This document shows, in pieces, positions 27,436 to 39,307 of a stretch of DNA of 64,000 nucleotides (position 1 is its first letter; each line of letters opens with the position of its first letter). Source of the stretch: Symsagittifera roscoffensis (Eukaryota; Xenacoelomorpha; Acoela; Convolutidae); contig NC_087066.1 in assembly GCF_963678635.1 (NCBI RefSeq), positions 31,873,301 through 31,937,300 of the forward strand, read 5' to 3'. A program made the translations under genes and the position numbers. The notes under the pieces were generated by a model. It was not told where the DNA came from. It saw only the letters and a program-made list of their open reading frames with translations, and ran no database searches.

Positions 27436-28699
27436 TCACCTCAAAAGAAGACCAAGTTTCTCACATGCTTGTTTGATACTCAGAAGATCATGGAGAGTGG
27501 TGCGCCCTTCATCAGCAAAAGCAACGTCATCCAGGTATCCAGTTTTCAGTTTGCTCAAGAGGTTCTGCAAAGCAGAATGTAGGACAAGACAAAAGCAAAA
27601 CGTAGCCAAGGGATCGCCTTGCTGAAACCCTTCTGTTGATTTGATGGTGAAGGCACCATATATCAAGAAACTGCTGTCTTCATAGCAGAGTTTCACAAAA
27701 CTAAGGATCTCCGGGGCGTGTTCATTGATTTGCTTTCAAAATGACATCACGTCTTACACTGTTGAAGGCGTTGGAAAAGTCAGTTTTGACAAAGGCTTGA
27801 TCACGTTCTGCGCATTCCATAAAATCGCGCGCTACATGGGCCGCCGCCTCACTCCCGTGTTCAACACCAGCTCCTACCTGAAAAGGCCAAAAAAAATCTT
27901 CGAATTTTTCCAGCATGCGCCGTGAAATGCATTTGGAAGTGAGACTTCGCAAAGTGTCTCCAATCGCGATCGGGCGTATTACTCCACATTTCTTGGCCAA
28001 AGAGATGAGTGTAGCACTGGAGACGACAGGCTTGATGAACGCGGGGATGTTGCCTGTCAACAATAAATTTGTGTAGTCTATCAGATGCGAGAGCAGGTTG
28101 TTGCCAGCTTCGTTAGCAGATGGGGAAAGTGCGTCTTTCACGTGTTGTGGTCTAAGGCCCGTCGGTCCACCAGCACTACCTGCGTTGAAAGACATGACCG
28201 CTCTCCTGACTTCAGACTGACTAACTTGAAGTTGAACGCAGTCGTTAAATGGGGGGTGTAGCTTTGTCTGCGGGTGCAGTAGGATGTTTCGCGTCGAGCA
28301 GTGTTTTGTTCTCAAGAGTCGGTGGCAAGAAAGTATCGTCGCTGGCTGCCAACCTGACAGCTCCCTTGATATCTCCTTCGTCAAGTTTGGCAGCAATCAG
28401 TTTGGAGTTGTCGTTGTTCCCAGAGCTTGCTGGTTTCTGCGAGACTGGAGAAGGCAAAGTGTACTCACCCCTGTTGAAAGCATTTATCTGTTACTGTATG
28501 GTGCTTCCAAGTGAGGCTCTGACCTTCTTACCTGCGCGTGTAGGCAGCAAGAGGCCATGATCAGATAGCGACCCCATGCTTCATTGCTTTCCGGGTTAGT
28601 AACCACCTCTTTGATGCATTCAGCAAACGTGGAAGCAAAGTTGACACGTGCGAATTTGGGGACAAATTTAACAGTAGGACATTGAAACTTAGTTAACAA
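27436..28699 (-). pseudogene. Linker and reverse transcriptase of element B, frameshifted
   Basis: Pieces in order: linker TVKFVPKFARVNFASTFAEC (28699-28484) and LDEGDIKGAVRLAASDD (to 28245). RT starts SFNAGSAGGPTGLRPQHVKD in the 28396-27722 frame, with SLAKKCGVIRPIAIGDTLR and FVKTDFSNAFNSVRRDV. The 27696-27436 frame carries EGFQQGDPLATF and the catalytic GYLDDVAF (YLDD at about 27524-27535). The breaks are indels near 28400 and 27715. Sequence order and motifs match elements A and C. Confidence 0.75.
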
Positions 28700-28734
28700 A
28701 TCAATAAAATTAGTTGTTTGAAAGTTTTCAAAAT

Positions 28735-29112
28735 CTATTTATGTGGTTTGTCTGTATCGCGAGTAGTGTTCTTTCCGGTGCCTGGACATCGGTTGTTTAT
28801 GGGACCATGTGTGTTGAACTGCTTGTTTGCCTTAACTGTGACGAGTCGGTTGCAGTCACGGCATATTTGTCTGCGGCTTCGGTTGAGTTCAGTTTTGCAG
28901 TTGTCACATATGAAATCGATGTTGGGGGCTACTTCTTTGCTCACTCCAACACAATCACTGTGTAACCATGTGTCACTGTTGTCGCATTGTATCCAGCCCA
29001 CGTCACCTGATGGTCGTGAGCAGCCTTCCGAGGCACAGAAGGCAGATGTTGTGTCACTAGTATCAGTCGAATGATTATCGGGGCCACCACGGAGATACCG
29101 CGTACGTACCAT
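28735..29112 (-). CDS. PHD finger N-terminal part of element B
   Basis: From ATG 29112 the frame reads through a PHD finger: FCASEGCSRPSG, WIQCDNSDTWLHSDC, then FICDNC, followed by a second Cys pair (ICRDCN) and RCPGTGK. Element A has the same order, so the second pair belongs to the domain. The frame stops at 28735, while the following linker is in another frame. It would act with RT and endonuclease as the element's single protein, possibly directing it to modified chromatin (inference). Confidence 0.7.
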   Translation of the reverse strand: MVRTRYLRGGPDNHSTDTSDTTSAFCASEGCSRPSGDVGWIQCDNSDTWLHSDCVGVSKEVAPNIDFICDNCKTELNRSRRQICRDCNRLVTVKANKQFNTHGPINNRCPGTGKNTTRDTDKPHK

Positions 29113-29122
29113 TGGTCTGAAA

Positions 29123-29146
29123 CTATTTAATAAGTTTATCACAACA
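29123..29146. repeat. 24-bp motif at the C/B junction, identical to 1236-1259
   Basis: It lies between the end of element C and the start of element B and contains C's stop codon on the minus strand. The core GTGATAAAC occurs a second time nearby (29151-29159). The identical copy at 1236-1259 lies upstream of element A. It could be the 3' tail of this element class or a preferred target. Confidence 0.6.
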
Positions 29147-29900
29147 TGAGTTTATCACAATGAGTTTTTGCATCAATGCGGCGGGAGATTTCTTTCAAAA
29201 AGTTATAGCTGGTTTCACCTATACCTCCAAGGGTCTCGATTGCATTAGGTTCAAAATGGTGAGAGGTTTCCAGCTGGCGATAATTGATGCCTTTTCTATC
29301 CTCTGCTATGTTGGCGCTGACTGTGCCTTTCTATTTTTCCTTTCCTGAGGAGATATTGGATGTCGCGAGTCTGTTGACGCATGTAAAATCCCAGACAATG
29401 GTATTGCCACGTTGCCAGGGTGTAAATGTGATGCTGTCTGGTCAACGTCCGTCATCACCGAAAAGGCCAGTAGGTTTAAGTGTGACGGGAATTTGAGCGG
29501 TTTTGAAGGCGTCACGGATAACTTTACTGCAAATGGTTTGTCTCGTGAACCTTGAGGTGATTCGGGGGCAGACCAAGGCATGCGTGCCGTAGGAATCGAG
29601 AGTGGTGCCACGCAGACATCTGTGTTTTATGGATACAGGGGCGCCCAAACTGATGCCACAGGCGATGCGGAACTGGTCATCCTGGAAACAAGGACCAATA
29701 GGATTGGAAGGAAGGGCATTGAGCCAATCTCCTGATCCTCGGCAGTTGAATCCTTGTAGGCGAGCGTTTTGAAGATCAGTTGCAGATTGCTTGAAAAGAA
29801 GTTGAGATTGTTTTTTGAGACTGGATTAGTCCATTGTTTCTGAAGTGATTTAGTCATTGCAGTAGTTATCCTGGAAGTTTCACCTGCCATTGATTGCCAA
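29143..29900 (-). pseudogene. Element C knuckle and restriction-like endonuclease, nonsense mutation
   Basis: The knuckle GAPVSIKHRCLRG to YGTHALVC is at 29648-29570. GLFGDDGR is followed by TGA (29444-29442) at the place where B has an Arg codon, then PDSITFTPWQRGNTIVWDFT in the same frame, so the PD...D core is intact apart from one C-to-T type change. The C-terminus ETLGGIGETSYNFLKEISRR ends at TGA 29141-29139. The 29900-29660 part is the decayed connector. Confidence 0.72.
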
Positions 29901-30125
29901 AGTGATAGTGCCTCTCGGAGAAGCGAATCTGATGGGTATTGATTATTGAACAGTGATGTGGCAAGTGAAGAGAAAGAAACGAATGATGCAATAAAGGCAG
30001 AGGGTGATAGTTAAATTGGTGACAGTAGGCCGAAGCCACCAAGCTTGATTGGGAGTGTCAGCTGAGTCCAAGTGTCCCTCCCAAGAGATATGTTCATGAC
30101 TGATTCCATGGTGTCTTCCAAGTTG

Positions 30126-31181
30126 TCATGCATTTTTTGTAAGATCTTGTCCTTTTAGAAGACAGCAGAGGTTCGGAATATGTATAAAAGTTTTGGTATA
30201 GCGGGTTTTGGTATAGCAGTTTTTAATGAGGAAAAATTCTTGATGTTTGGGAATGCCTTTGATGTTGGTGCAAAGGCGTTTGAACTCTTCGTTTTTCTTC
30301 TCAAGTATCTTGTCAATGCTTTTCATGCCTAATGCTGCACCTAGAAGTGTCACGTCTTCTACCGGGATCAACTCGATGCCCGGGCAGATAGCGTTAAACT
30401 TCTCAAGAATTGAGACAGTTTTTTCTCCTCTCACCGTGAGTTCACATTAATTGGGCTTGATCATCAAATCAAGTTGCCTGGCCCCATCAGTGACTTCTTT
30501 CAAGTCTTGTAAGACGATTTGCCAGTTATCACCCGCCGATATGTCATCAAGGTAGACACATTTGAATTTGGAAGCGAGACTAGTGAGCAGATGATGATTA
30601 ACAACGCAGAATCCAATGAATGCAATCGGATCACCTTGCTGAAAGCCTTCGCTTGAAAGGGTAACATAGTCAACGTAGCACAAAAATGAAGAATGATCGT
30701 AACAGCATTTTACGAATGGATAGACTTCTGGGGCATGTAACTTGAATGCTTCCGCCAGGCAATCTATTCTGACGGTATTGAATGCGTTAGCAAAATCGAT
30801 TTTAAAGACGACCATGTCGTCGAGTATGTTGCTGATGAAGTATCGAGCAGCGTGGGCGGCCGCTTCTGCTCCAAAACGGACACCTGCTCCAAGTTGCATG
30901 GGTGCCATCATTGGTGCAAGTTTTTTGTTGATAAAACTGGCAGCGCACTTGCCGGCAAGTCGTCTGAATGTTTCGCCAACGGCAATTGGCCTTAAGCCAC
31001 CACAATTTTTCTCCAGGGATATGAGATTTACTTCGAACAGTAGTGGTTGGAAGCTTACTGGAATTTCATTGCTGCATAGTTCGGCGATAGAATCAATGAG
31101 TTTTTTCCCGTTTCTCCAATATTGACTGAGATGCCATCTTTCAAAAGTTGTCCGCGGAGTGATGAAGGGCCTGCTAGACAT
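30126..31181 (-). pseudogene. Element C reverse transcriptase, in-frame stop
   Basis: RT motifs: NLISLEKNCGGLRPIAVGET, VVFKIDFANAFNTVR, SSEGFQQGDPIAFIGF and the catalytic VYLDDISAGD (about 30538-30567). A TAA at 30449-30447 interrupts IKPN-CELTV; the same frame continues to 30126 with the thumb region. The stop replaces what is a basic residue in the usual SKCE-type motif. Other key residues are intact. Confidence 0.78.
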
Positions 31182-31828
31182 CCGCTCGGAAAAGAGTTGA
31201 TCATGTTTCTCACGAGGTCACTGGTAACGGTGAGAGTATCAGCTTCGTTGTCGATTGGCGCAAAAGGTCGCCTATTTTTGGTACAGTCCGGATGTTTCTG
31301 CTGAAGAAGCTTGAGGTTGGTTTCATCAGGGGTAGTAAAAGTGTCAGCTGAGCTCGCGATTCTGACAGCAACCTTAACATCTCCCATATCAGGTTTTTCT
31401 GATATTCTCTTCGCAATGTTTGATGTTGTGATGTTGTAGAAGTGTTCTTCCTGGTACTGACTTTCTGTTCTTCCGACATTGGGTTGTGTCATGAGATCAT
31501 TGATGTCAAGTTCCAAAAAAGCAGCAATTTGTTTGTTGACGAGGCTGGCTAGAGACTGCTTTTTGCGAGAATTGGATCTAGCTGGCGCTTTCAAGCACTG
31601 ATGAGCGAAGAGAAGTACACGCAACCAGGAATTGGTCTTCATTGGATTGCGATAGACATCTTTGATAAGGGTGGTGAGGGCTTGCGCAAAAGATGTCCTA
31701 GCTGCTTTGGGCACGCGCTTGAGGACTTTGCAGCGTGAGTTTTTGACGCGGTCTGGCAGACGTGTGTTTAGCGGCTTGACAAGTTTTAGAATAGAAGCAG
31801 TGGCCGGGTGGCCAGAAGATGGACATTT
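31055..31828 (-). CDS. Element C linker and pre-RT region
   Basis: The frame is open from about 31828 (no ATG; the first start-like codon is 31714) through KVLKRVPKAARTSFAQALTT, CLKAPARSNSRKKQSLASLV, DMGDVKVAVRIASSADTF to SFPSGCLAGPSSLRGQLLKD, matching elements A and B block by block. It leaves the RT frame near 31150-31181 through an indel. The region lies between the PHD finger and RT and has no assigned enzymatic role. Confidence 0.65.
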   Translation of the reverse strand, partial: KCPSSGHPATASILKLVKPLNTRLPDRVKNSRCKVLKRVPKAARTSFAQALTTLIKDVYRNPMKTNSWLRVLLFAHQCLKAPARSNSRKKQSLASLVNKQIAAFLELDINDLMTQPNVGRTESQYQEEHFYNITTSNIAKRISEKPDMGDVKVAVRIASSADTFTTPDETNLKLLQQKHPDCTKNRRPFAPIDNEADTLTVTSDLVRNMINSFPSGCLAGPSSLRGQLLKDGISVNIGETGKNSLILSPNYAAMKFQ

Positions 31829-32199
31829 GACTGGATAATGAAATTTAAGTATAGTGTTTAAGTATAGTGTTTATATCCAATTTTTTTTTGATAAACTATC
31901 TCTATAAAAATGTTTCTAAATAACCAATCATGATCCATAACTATTACCTACAGATATTTGAAACGTATATTTTTTTGTAGCAGAACAAAATAAACTATTA
32001 CAAAATAAACCGTTTACTATTATTGAACGCTTTTGTCTTAAGCATCTGCACTACCCAGCAATACTATCAAGAACCGAGATATGATATATGGTTAAAAGAC
32101 TAACCCCACTTTAAAAACAAAACAACTCGCAAAAACAAAATAACTTGCACTAAGAAACCCCAGTACGAAAAACATACACTCTCAATACCATGATTTTAA
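31829..32199. other. AT-rich spacer, no features seen
   Basis: Non-coding by inspection. It lies between the truncated 5' end of element C and the first remnant of element D. Confidence 0.5.
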
Positions 32200-32480
32200 A
32201 ATCATGAAATTGACGGAAACTTTAATGATGACCCTATCCACACAATAACGCGAAATTGCTATATTAAAGAGAGCATCACATCCATCATCAAAGGCAAACC
32301 ATCATTCAAAAAATGGGGCAACTATTGCCGGAGATATGGACATAGTATTGCTGAATTTAGACAACAACAACAAAACAACCTCCATAGACCGCAAAAACGC
32401 AAAAAATCAAACAGATCTTTATATCAATACATGAGAAAAGAATAAAAATTACCAAAAAATTTGTTCAGCGTGATAATAAT
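32200..32480 (+). pseudogene. Fragment of element D Gag with zinc-knuckle remnant
   Basis: A short plus-strand frame (about 32267-32444) reads KGKPSFKKWGNYCRRYGHSI and AEFRQQQQNNLHRPQKRKKS. This resembles a CCHC nucleocapsid knuckle in which two Cys have been lost (CRRYGH retained), followed by a basic Gln-rich tail. It probably comes from the AT-rich Ty3-type element whose pol lies at 40-43 kb, displaced from it by rearrangement or belonging to another copy. Confidence 0.45.
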
Positions 32481-32743
32481 TCAAGAAAACTACTTCCAGA
32501 TAGCTAAAAATAAAAATAGATCACAATCACCCTATCAAAATGTTTTTCGCAGAAGAACACTAGACCAGCAAAAATTGCAAAAGTTTTTGCCGATCTAAAC
32601 TTTTTACAACAATTACAAAAGACGAAAATTTTTATAACAAGAAAATTGAAAACATGCTTGCCATCCCTCAAAACTTCCTTTGCTCGTGAACTGAGATCCA
32701 AAGTGGTGTATAAGCTTACATGAAGTGGATGTAACTCCACCTA

Positions 32744-33000
32744 TGTCGGCCGACAGTCCGACATGTAGCCACTAGGGCCGATGAACACCGCAAAGGGGTT
32801 TCCCCAGATCCCGAGTAGGGCAACACTTGTTAGAGTATAATAAGGAGGTAGGCGGTACTGCTGAGTTGAAGTCAGAGAATATAGATCAAACAGCCAAAAC
32901 TCATAAGCTACTCACACTAGAGACGTTGCATATTTGGAGGGAAAGGCCGAGGATCAACATACGCGATGAATGCAGGAGCCGGTAGTAAACAATAAACTTA
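32744..33000. other. GC-richer island with a 12-bp palindrome
   Basis: TGTCGGCCGACA at 32744-32755 is a perfect palindrome, followed by GTCCGACATG, a GGGGTTTCCCC inverted repeat and a TATAATAAG stretch. It contrasts with the AT-rich surroundings and looks like the start of an LTR (TG...), but I find no partner copy in the window. Confidence 0.3.
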
Positions 33001-35428
33001 TAGTGTATGAATAACATAGCTAAAAGTTAAAAACTGACATGTCAGAATCAAAAATATTCCCAAATTGAAATTCTATAACCATGCAAGAACAAAAACTTAT
33101 AAAAACTTAAATTAACTTACCATGCAAAAACCAAAAATGTTATCAACGATTACGTAATTTGTTATGTAATTACAGTTGTTTGAACTTGATTGGTCAAAAA
33201 GCCTTAGGACCAATTTTGTGAAATATTTTAATCCTGATGATGCACAAATTGTGCGAAAACGTTTGAATTAACATTTTAACTTTCTTGTAAAACTATTCAG
33301 CAGCTTGCGTCCAATCTAATAATATCCCTTGAAAAACAACTCAGTTGGGCAATAAAGACCTGCTGTGACAGAAGAATTTGATTCTTCATCTGATCTTAAG
33401 CTGGAATACAAGGTACTTCCGATTTCCTTGTTTCTCGATTGGAAAATTAGTTGCCATCTATGGAAAATCAAACATAAACTACTACCGACATACACAAAAA
33501 TCAAGTTCGTGAACAACATAATAAAAGAGAACAAAAAAAACTAAAAAAACTACACTTTGGAGCAAAATTCAGCTGCCATTATATCGAAAATTATTTTTTC
33601 CAGAAAATCAGTTCTTATTTGGAACCAAACTCAAAATGCAAATTCAAATATAAACAGCTGCAGTTTAACTTACAAGACTATGAAATTTGAAATCAAGGAA
33701 TATTTTCTATCTATATTTCGTGAATATAATTCAATGGCAACCTATGGACAAACAGCATGGAAACAATTTGGGTTTATCTGATGTTGAATTTCGTACAATT
33801 AATCTAAATATTTTATAAATAAGTATATAACCCAGAAAAGTTGTGCGACTTACACTTGCTTAATCATATTAATTATCTCTTTGCAATTAAAGTGTTCATT
33901 TTTTAAAATACAATTTAGAAGACAGTTGCTGTCCTTCAAGATAGTTCCTGATATCTTAATCGCAAATACCAGTACACACTAGATCTTTTGAGACTAGGAG
34001 ATAAAAGATTGATATACGACTAAGAGGTTGCACGAATCTATCTGGCCAAAAACAAGATAGCGTGACGAACAAACGGTGTACCTTATCTGAAAATAATCTA
34101 AGATCGATCACAGCCGGTAATTAACTCATCTGGTGCGATCAAAAATCTCAAACAAGACCTATTAACTAACTAAGATTTAGCAAATTAGAAATAGAAATAA
34201 GATAAAAAAAATATGTAGCAAAATTGAAAAATAATAGATAGCATAGACAACTTAATGATTATGTCTCGATTCCAATAATTCGAAGGATACGGCAAACAGA
34301 AGGTCAAAAATTGATAAGCAGACCAAGCTTCTATTTCGTGAAACAACGCAAACTGCAGCAATTATTTCTCTTTAAAATTCTCATTGCAGAAGATTTTCGT
34401 TCTCTAACATGAAATAAAAATTACTTGTAGTCATAAGATCTACTTCCAAGCTATATACTTCTTGATGTTGTATAACCATATTTTATGACCATAACGGTGA
34501 ATGATAAAAAGATACACAAGTCGTTCCTTTCATCAAATCTGAATTAATTTTGAAACTTAATAAACTTGATAAAAAATACAACATTTAGTTATTAACAAAT
34601 TTAAAGTTAGTTTTATTCAGTTTATCAAAACTCTTTGCTTCTCAAGAGACCTAATCCTTTCACCCTTTTACTTTTTTCCATCCTTCCATCGTTTTACCTC
34701 ATCTAAAATATAACTGTAATTTTTCAAAAAGTAATATAATTAAAATTTTATAATATTTCAATCAATTCTTTCTAAGTTTTTTTTATATTTTCAATAAATT
34801 AAACTGGAAACTTAGATATTATCAAGGCCTATCCTTGTTTTGTAATTGCCTAAATATCCCATAAGCCAGATCATCAAGGTTATCCTTGGACCTTTAAATT
34901 TAAGTATAACTTCAATTTCTAAATCATATAAAATTTATTTGACCATCAAGGCTTCTCATGGATCAATCAGAATAATCTTGTACCCAAACCTCCTAATAAA
35001 AAGTGTCTGATGACCTCAAACCTCAATTTTTTTTTCCAACTTTTATCAACCATCCAGGGCTAATAGAAAATTTCGAAACACTAATCATTCAAATTAAGAT
35101 AAACAGTGAAGAACTTCGGTTACTCATCTTTCACTTGAGCCCCTCATCCTAGGTGACTCAGGCGAAGAGACATCATAAAACTCAATAAAATCTGTAAGAG
35201 TATAAAACGATCTTCTTGTGTTCTGATTATACTTGAACCTTGTGGATAGATTTTCTATTCTCCAACCCTTGATCACAAAGCGTAAACCCATGTAAGATTA
35301 AGTACGTTTTTCTTAACAGTTTAAGAAATATAAAGCCTGGACTTTGCAACCTATGTGTTTTGCAACCATTATCCTAACACTTAAGTCAAAACATAATTTA
35401 GGAAATAACAAACAAAATAACTCCATAA
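33001..35428. other. AT-rich interval without identifiable genes
   Basis: No frame shows a recognisable domain. The small frame at 33557-33781 has no support. Degenerate short repeats of the form ATCAAGG..TATCCTTGG occur near 34822, 34874 and 34943. This may be decayed LTR or leader sequence of element D. Confidence 0.4.
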
Positions 35429-36235
35429 TTGTTTAAGTCAAAACAAAAGATACGATCTTGCAATTACACCACATGGACAAAAAGTAGAACGTATTCGATA
35501 AAAAAAAACAAGAAAGAAAGAAATTTTTACAAAACAAAAATTAATTTATTAAACAAAAATTTTCTTAAACACGAAATGCAGTGTCGGAATCTGAAACAAC
35601 TATCATCCGAGAATTTCAAAATCTTCGAAATTTATTTATTTGATGACAAAAAGAAACCAATAAACGATCAAAAAATTTTTTCCGAATCAAAATCTACAAC
35701 ACCATCATCTATAAAAGATGAACGCAGAAAAAAAACTCATACGTTTGCAAATTAAAACGACTTTTTAATTGGAATTACGCAAAAGACATTGTGAATGTTA
35801 TACATTAACCGTATTAGAGCACAAAAAATTATTCAATACGAAGTTTCTGTTCTTCCTTTTGTCATTCACCCACAAAGCAATCACGCTAGAGGACAAGTAC
35901 AACCTTGCCATAATATAACAGCAAGTTTGTTCGAAAAACAAAAAAGCCCATGTAAACAAGAGTTTCCTGAAAAAAAATCAGGAGACAAGTACCCTATCAC
36001 TATCTACCAGGCCTCAGTAATATCACTTCACATTACTGAAGATTTACTACTGAAACTTTACCAACACAGACAAATCAAACCATCCACCGCATACAAACGT
36101 ATGATTAGATCTAGATTTCTGAAAAGTTTTCAACGAAAATATCAAGAAAAAAATCAACATCAAAGTTCACAAAAGCAAACTCAATTTTCACAAATAATGT
36201 TTTCTCTATCATTTATAGTTATATTTTCATATTAG
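35429..36235 (+). pseudogene. Two unassigned AT-rich frames upstream of the D repeats
   Basis: Frames at 35429-35755 (108 codons) and 35795-36235 (146 codons) encode Lys/Asn/Gln-rich products (KNKKERNFYKTKINLLNKN; KSFQRKYQEKNQHQSSQKQT). They are probably parts of element D because of position and composition, but no motif proves it. They may simply be chance frames in AT-rich DNA. Confidence 0.3.
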
Positions 36236-37192
36236 AATCAATCGATATTTTAATTACATCACCACCTCAAACATCTCGACATGCAAAAATTATGTATGGG
36301 ACCTTGAATGGTCTCATATGTTAGTTTTCATTATCCCTAACGATTTCTTAAGTGCGGCACCGCCACTGTCTCCGGGCACAAAGATAACCTAAGAGTAACT
36401 CTACTCACCATTGAAGCATCACCCTTATATTTAATGATAGAACAAGTAATAGTAGTTTAATTTCAACGTTTATAAATACACAGGAAACCCTTAAAACTAC
36501 TAGAAATCTAACAAAACAGGATATTCAAACCCCATCACACTTTGTAAGCAAAGAAACAGTAGAAACAATACCTACAACAAGACAATAAATCATATCCCCA
36601 ATTCACACAACACTCACAACACAACATAATAAAAATACCCCATTTCCGCAAAAAACTCTACGATCAACCGTCAAACCGTCCGTTCTTCCAAAAACTCTCA
36701 TATGGATTATCAAACATATGGACCAATAACTGAAACACGACAATCCAACAAACAAAAACACGTAAAAAAAGCTTTTCAAACAGTAACATTAGCAACCCAA
36801 TAGCAAAACCCTTTTACACAACACAGAATCAATCACAAGAACATAATTACACTCAACAGATACCCTTACCAGTTTCTTAGTCAGTATTCTTTAATGAAAA
36901 ACGAAAAACTCTTTTAGACTTTATCGAAAATTACCCACGTTTTCAACAAAACGAAAATCCAACAAACATTCAACTCACAAGAAGACAAACACACTACTGC
37001 GAAGATGAAGATTACTTCAACCAAAACCAACAATACCTTATTATCCCACAAAAAAATAATTGCAATGATTTTGACCAACCAGATAATATTTATCAATTAG
37101 ATATTTTTAAACTCTACATGAACTCGGAACAAACACGACAAACACGAAAACATCTTCCTCAACCGCAAAATTTGGCCTAATCAAGTAATACT

Positions 37193-37560
37193 ATGCAATC
37201 ACGAAATCATATAAATACTCAAGGTTACCAACACGATCCAATGCAAAATGAAATTCCCTTACCATTTTTACAACAACACAAAATTACAATGACCCAACTT
37301 ACAAATTTTACCAAATTACCAAACACAGCAGAATCAATTCAAATGGCAATGAATCCACACCTTATGGGTGAATCATCTATCCAATCTAACAAAACAATCA
37401 AGGTGTTTATGGATTGGAACCTGAATACTCAGTAGAAGTCTACCTAAATGCAGTTATATCAAATTTTAGTTTTAAACATAGGCCCAGATCCAATAAATAC
37501 ACCACTCGATCAGAATTGGAGACATAGGCAATCAGCAATAATTCAAACCACACTTGAATA
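37193..37560 (+). pseudogene. D Gag-like frame, repeat unit 1
   Basis: The frame from 37193 reads STQ/NTQGYQHDP, IPLPFLQQHKITMTQLTNFT and ESIQMAMNPHLMGESSIQSN to TAG at about 37433; the following bases encode a capsid-like piece (NAVISNFSLNIGPDPINTPL in another frame). Units 2 (38256) and 3 (39308) carry the same peptide with scattered changes. This resembles the N-terminal and capsid start of a Ty3-type Gag, but the match is by pattern only. Confidence 0.45.
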
Positions 37561-38255
37561 CTGTTTCTTAACGAACAAACAGTACAAACAGTAGAAACGA
37601 AGAAACAGTAGACGAAGAAACAGTAGAAACAATACCTACAACAAGACAATAAAGTATTTCCCCAATTCACCCAACACTCACAAAACAACATAATAAAAAT
37701 ACCCCATTTCCGCAAAAAACTCTACGATCAAAAGTCAAACCGTCCGTTCTTCCAAAAAACTCTCATATGGATTATCAAACATATGGACCAATAACTGAAA
37801 CACGACAATCCAACAAACAAAAACACGTATAAAAAAGTTTTTCAAACAGTAGCATTAGGAACCCAATAGCAAAACCCTTTTACTTAACACAGAAAAAATC
37901 ACAAGAACATAATTACACTCAACAGATACCCTTACCAGTTTCTCAGTCAGTATTTTTTAATGAAAAACGAAAAACTCTTTTAGACTGTATCAAAAACTAC
38001 CCACGTTTTCAACAAAACGAAAATCCAACAAACAATCAGTTCACAAGAAGACAAACACACTACTGTGAAGATGATAAATACTTCAAACAAAACCAACAAT
38101 ACCCTAATATCCCACAAAAACATAATTGAAATTTTGACCAGTCAGATAATATTTATCAAATAGATATTTTTGAACCCTACATGAACTCGGAACAAACACG
38201 ACAAACACGAAAACATCTTCCTCGACCGCAAAATTTGGCCTAATCAAGTAATACT

Positions 38256-38620
38256 ATGCAATCACAAAATCATATAAGTACTCAAGGTTACCAACACGAT
38301 CCAATGCAAAATGAAATTCCCTTACCATATTTACAACAACACAAAATTACAATAACCCAAATTACAAATTTTACCAAATTACCAATCACAAGAGAATCAA
38401 TTCAAATGACAATGAATCCACACCTTATGGGTGGATCATCTATCCAATCTAACAAAACATTCTTGATGTTTATGGATTGGATTCTGAATACTCAGTAGAA
38501 GTCTAACTAAATGCAGTTATAACAAATTTTAGTTTTAAACATAGATCCAGATCCAATAAATACACCACTCGATCAGAATTGGAGACGCAATCAGCTATAT
38601 GCAATCAGCAATAATTCAAA
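38256..38620 (+). pseudogene. D Gag-like frame, repeat unit 2
   Basis: The counterpart of the unit 1 frame, starting at ATG 38256 and ending at 38498, with few substitutions. The capsid-like continuation after it contains an extra stop (CTAACTAAATG where unit 1 has CTACCTAAATG). Confidence 0.45.
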
Positions 38621-39307
38621 CCACACTTGAATACTGTTTCTTAACAAACAAACAGTAGAAACAGTAGAAACGAAGAAACAGTAGACGAAGAAACAGTAGA
38701 AACAAAACCTACAACAAGACAATAAAGTATTTCCCCAATTCACCCAACACTCACAATACAACATAATAAAAATACCCCATTTCCGCAAAAAACTCTACGA
38801 TCAACAGTCAAACCGTCCGTTCTTCCAAAAAACTCTTATATGAATTATCAAACATATGGACCAATAACTGAAACACGACAATCCAACAAACAAAAACACG
38901 TATAAAAATAGTTTTTCAAACAGTAACATTAGCAACCCAATAGCAAAACCCTTTTACTTAACACAAAAAAAATCACAAGAACATAATTACACTCAACAGA
39001 TACCCTTACCAGTTTCTCAGTCAGTATTTGTTAATGAAAAACGAAAAATTCTTTTAGACTGTATCGAAATTTACACACGTTTTCAACAAAAAGAAAATCC
39101 AACAAACAATCAGTTCACAAGAAGACAAACACACTACTGTGAAGATGATAAATACTTCAACCAAAACCAACAATACCCTAATATCCCACAAAAACATAAT
39201 TAAAATTTTGACCAGTCAGATAATATTTATCAAATAGATATTTTTGAACCCTACATGAACTCGGAACAACACAACAAACACGAAAACATCTTCCTCAACA
39301 GCAAAAT

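Larger units (their letters stand above)
26185..29141 (-). mobile_element. Non-LTR retrotransposon B with PHD finger and restriction-like endonuclease
   Basis: Minus-strand order: PHD finger (29112-28735), linker (28699-28245), RT (28396-27436), poorly preserved thumb/connector (27430-26790), zinc knuckle and PD-(D/E)xK endonuclease (26660-26185). RT with a C-terminal CCHC-like knuckle and a PD...D motif is the architecture of restriction-like-endonuclease non-LTR elements (R2/R4/NeSL/HERO type); I cannot place it in a named clade. It is broken by several frameshifts. It lies head to tail with element C: C's stop is at 29139 and B's ATG at 29112. Confidence 0.75.
29139..31828 (-). mobile_element. 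Non-LTR retrotransposon C (5'-truncated, same class as A and B)
   Basis: It has the same minus-strand order as B: linker, RT, connector, knuckle and endonuclease. The 5' end begins inside the region just after the PHD finger (about 31828, CPSSGHPATAS), so the finger is missing, a typical 5' truncation of target-primed insertion. The reading frame ends with TGA at 29141-29139, and the 24-bp motif shared with 1236-1259 overlaps this stop. It is better preserved than B, with one frameshift and a few nonsense changes. Confidence 0.75.

Noticed and set aside
33557-33781. A small host gene
   Set aside because: 74 codons in AT-rich DNA with no motif; chance frame.
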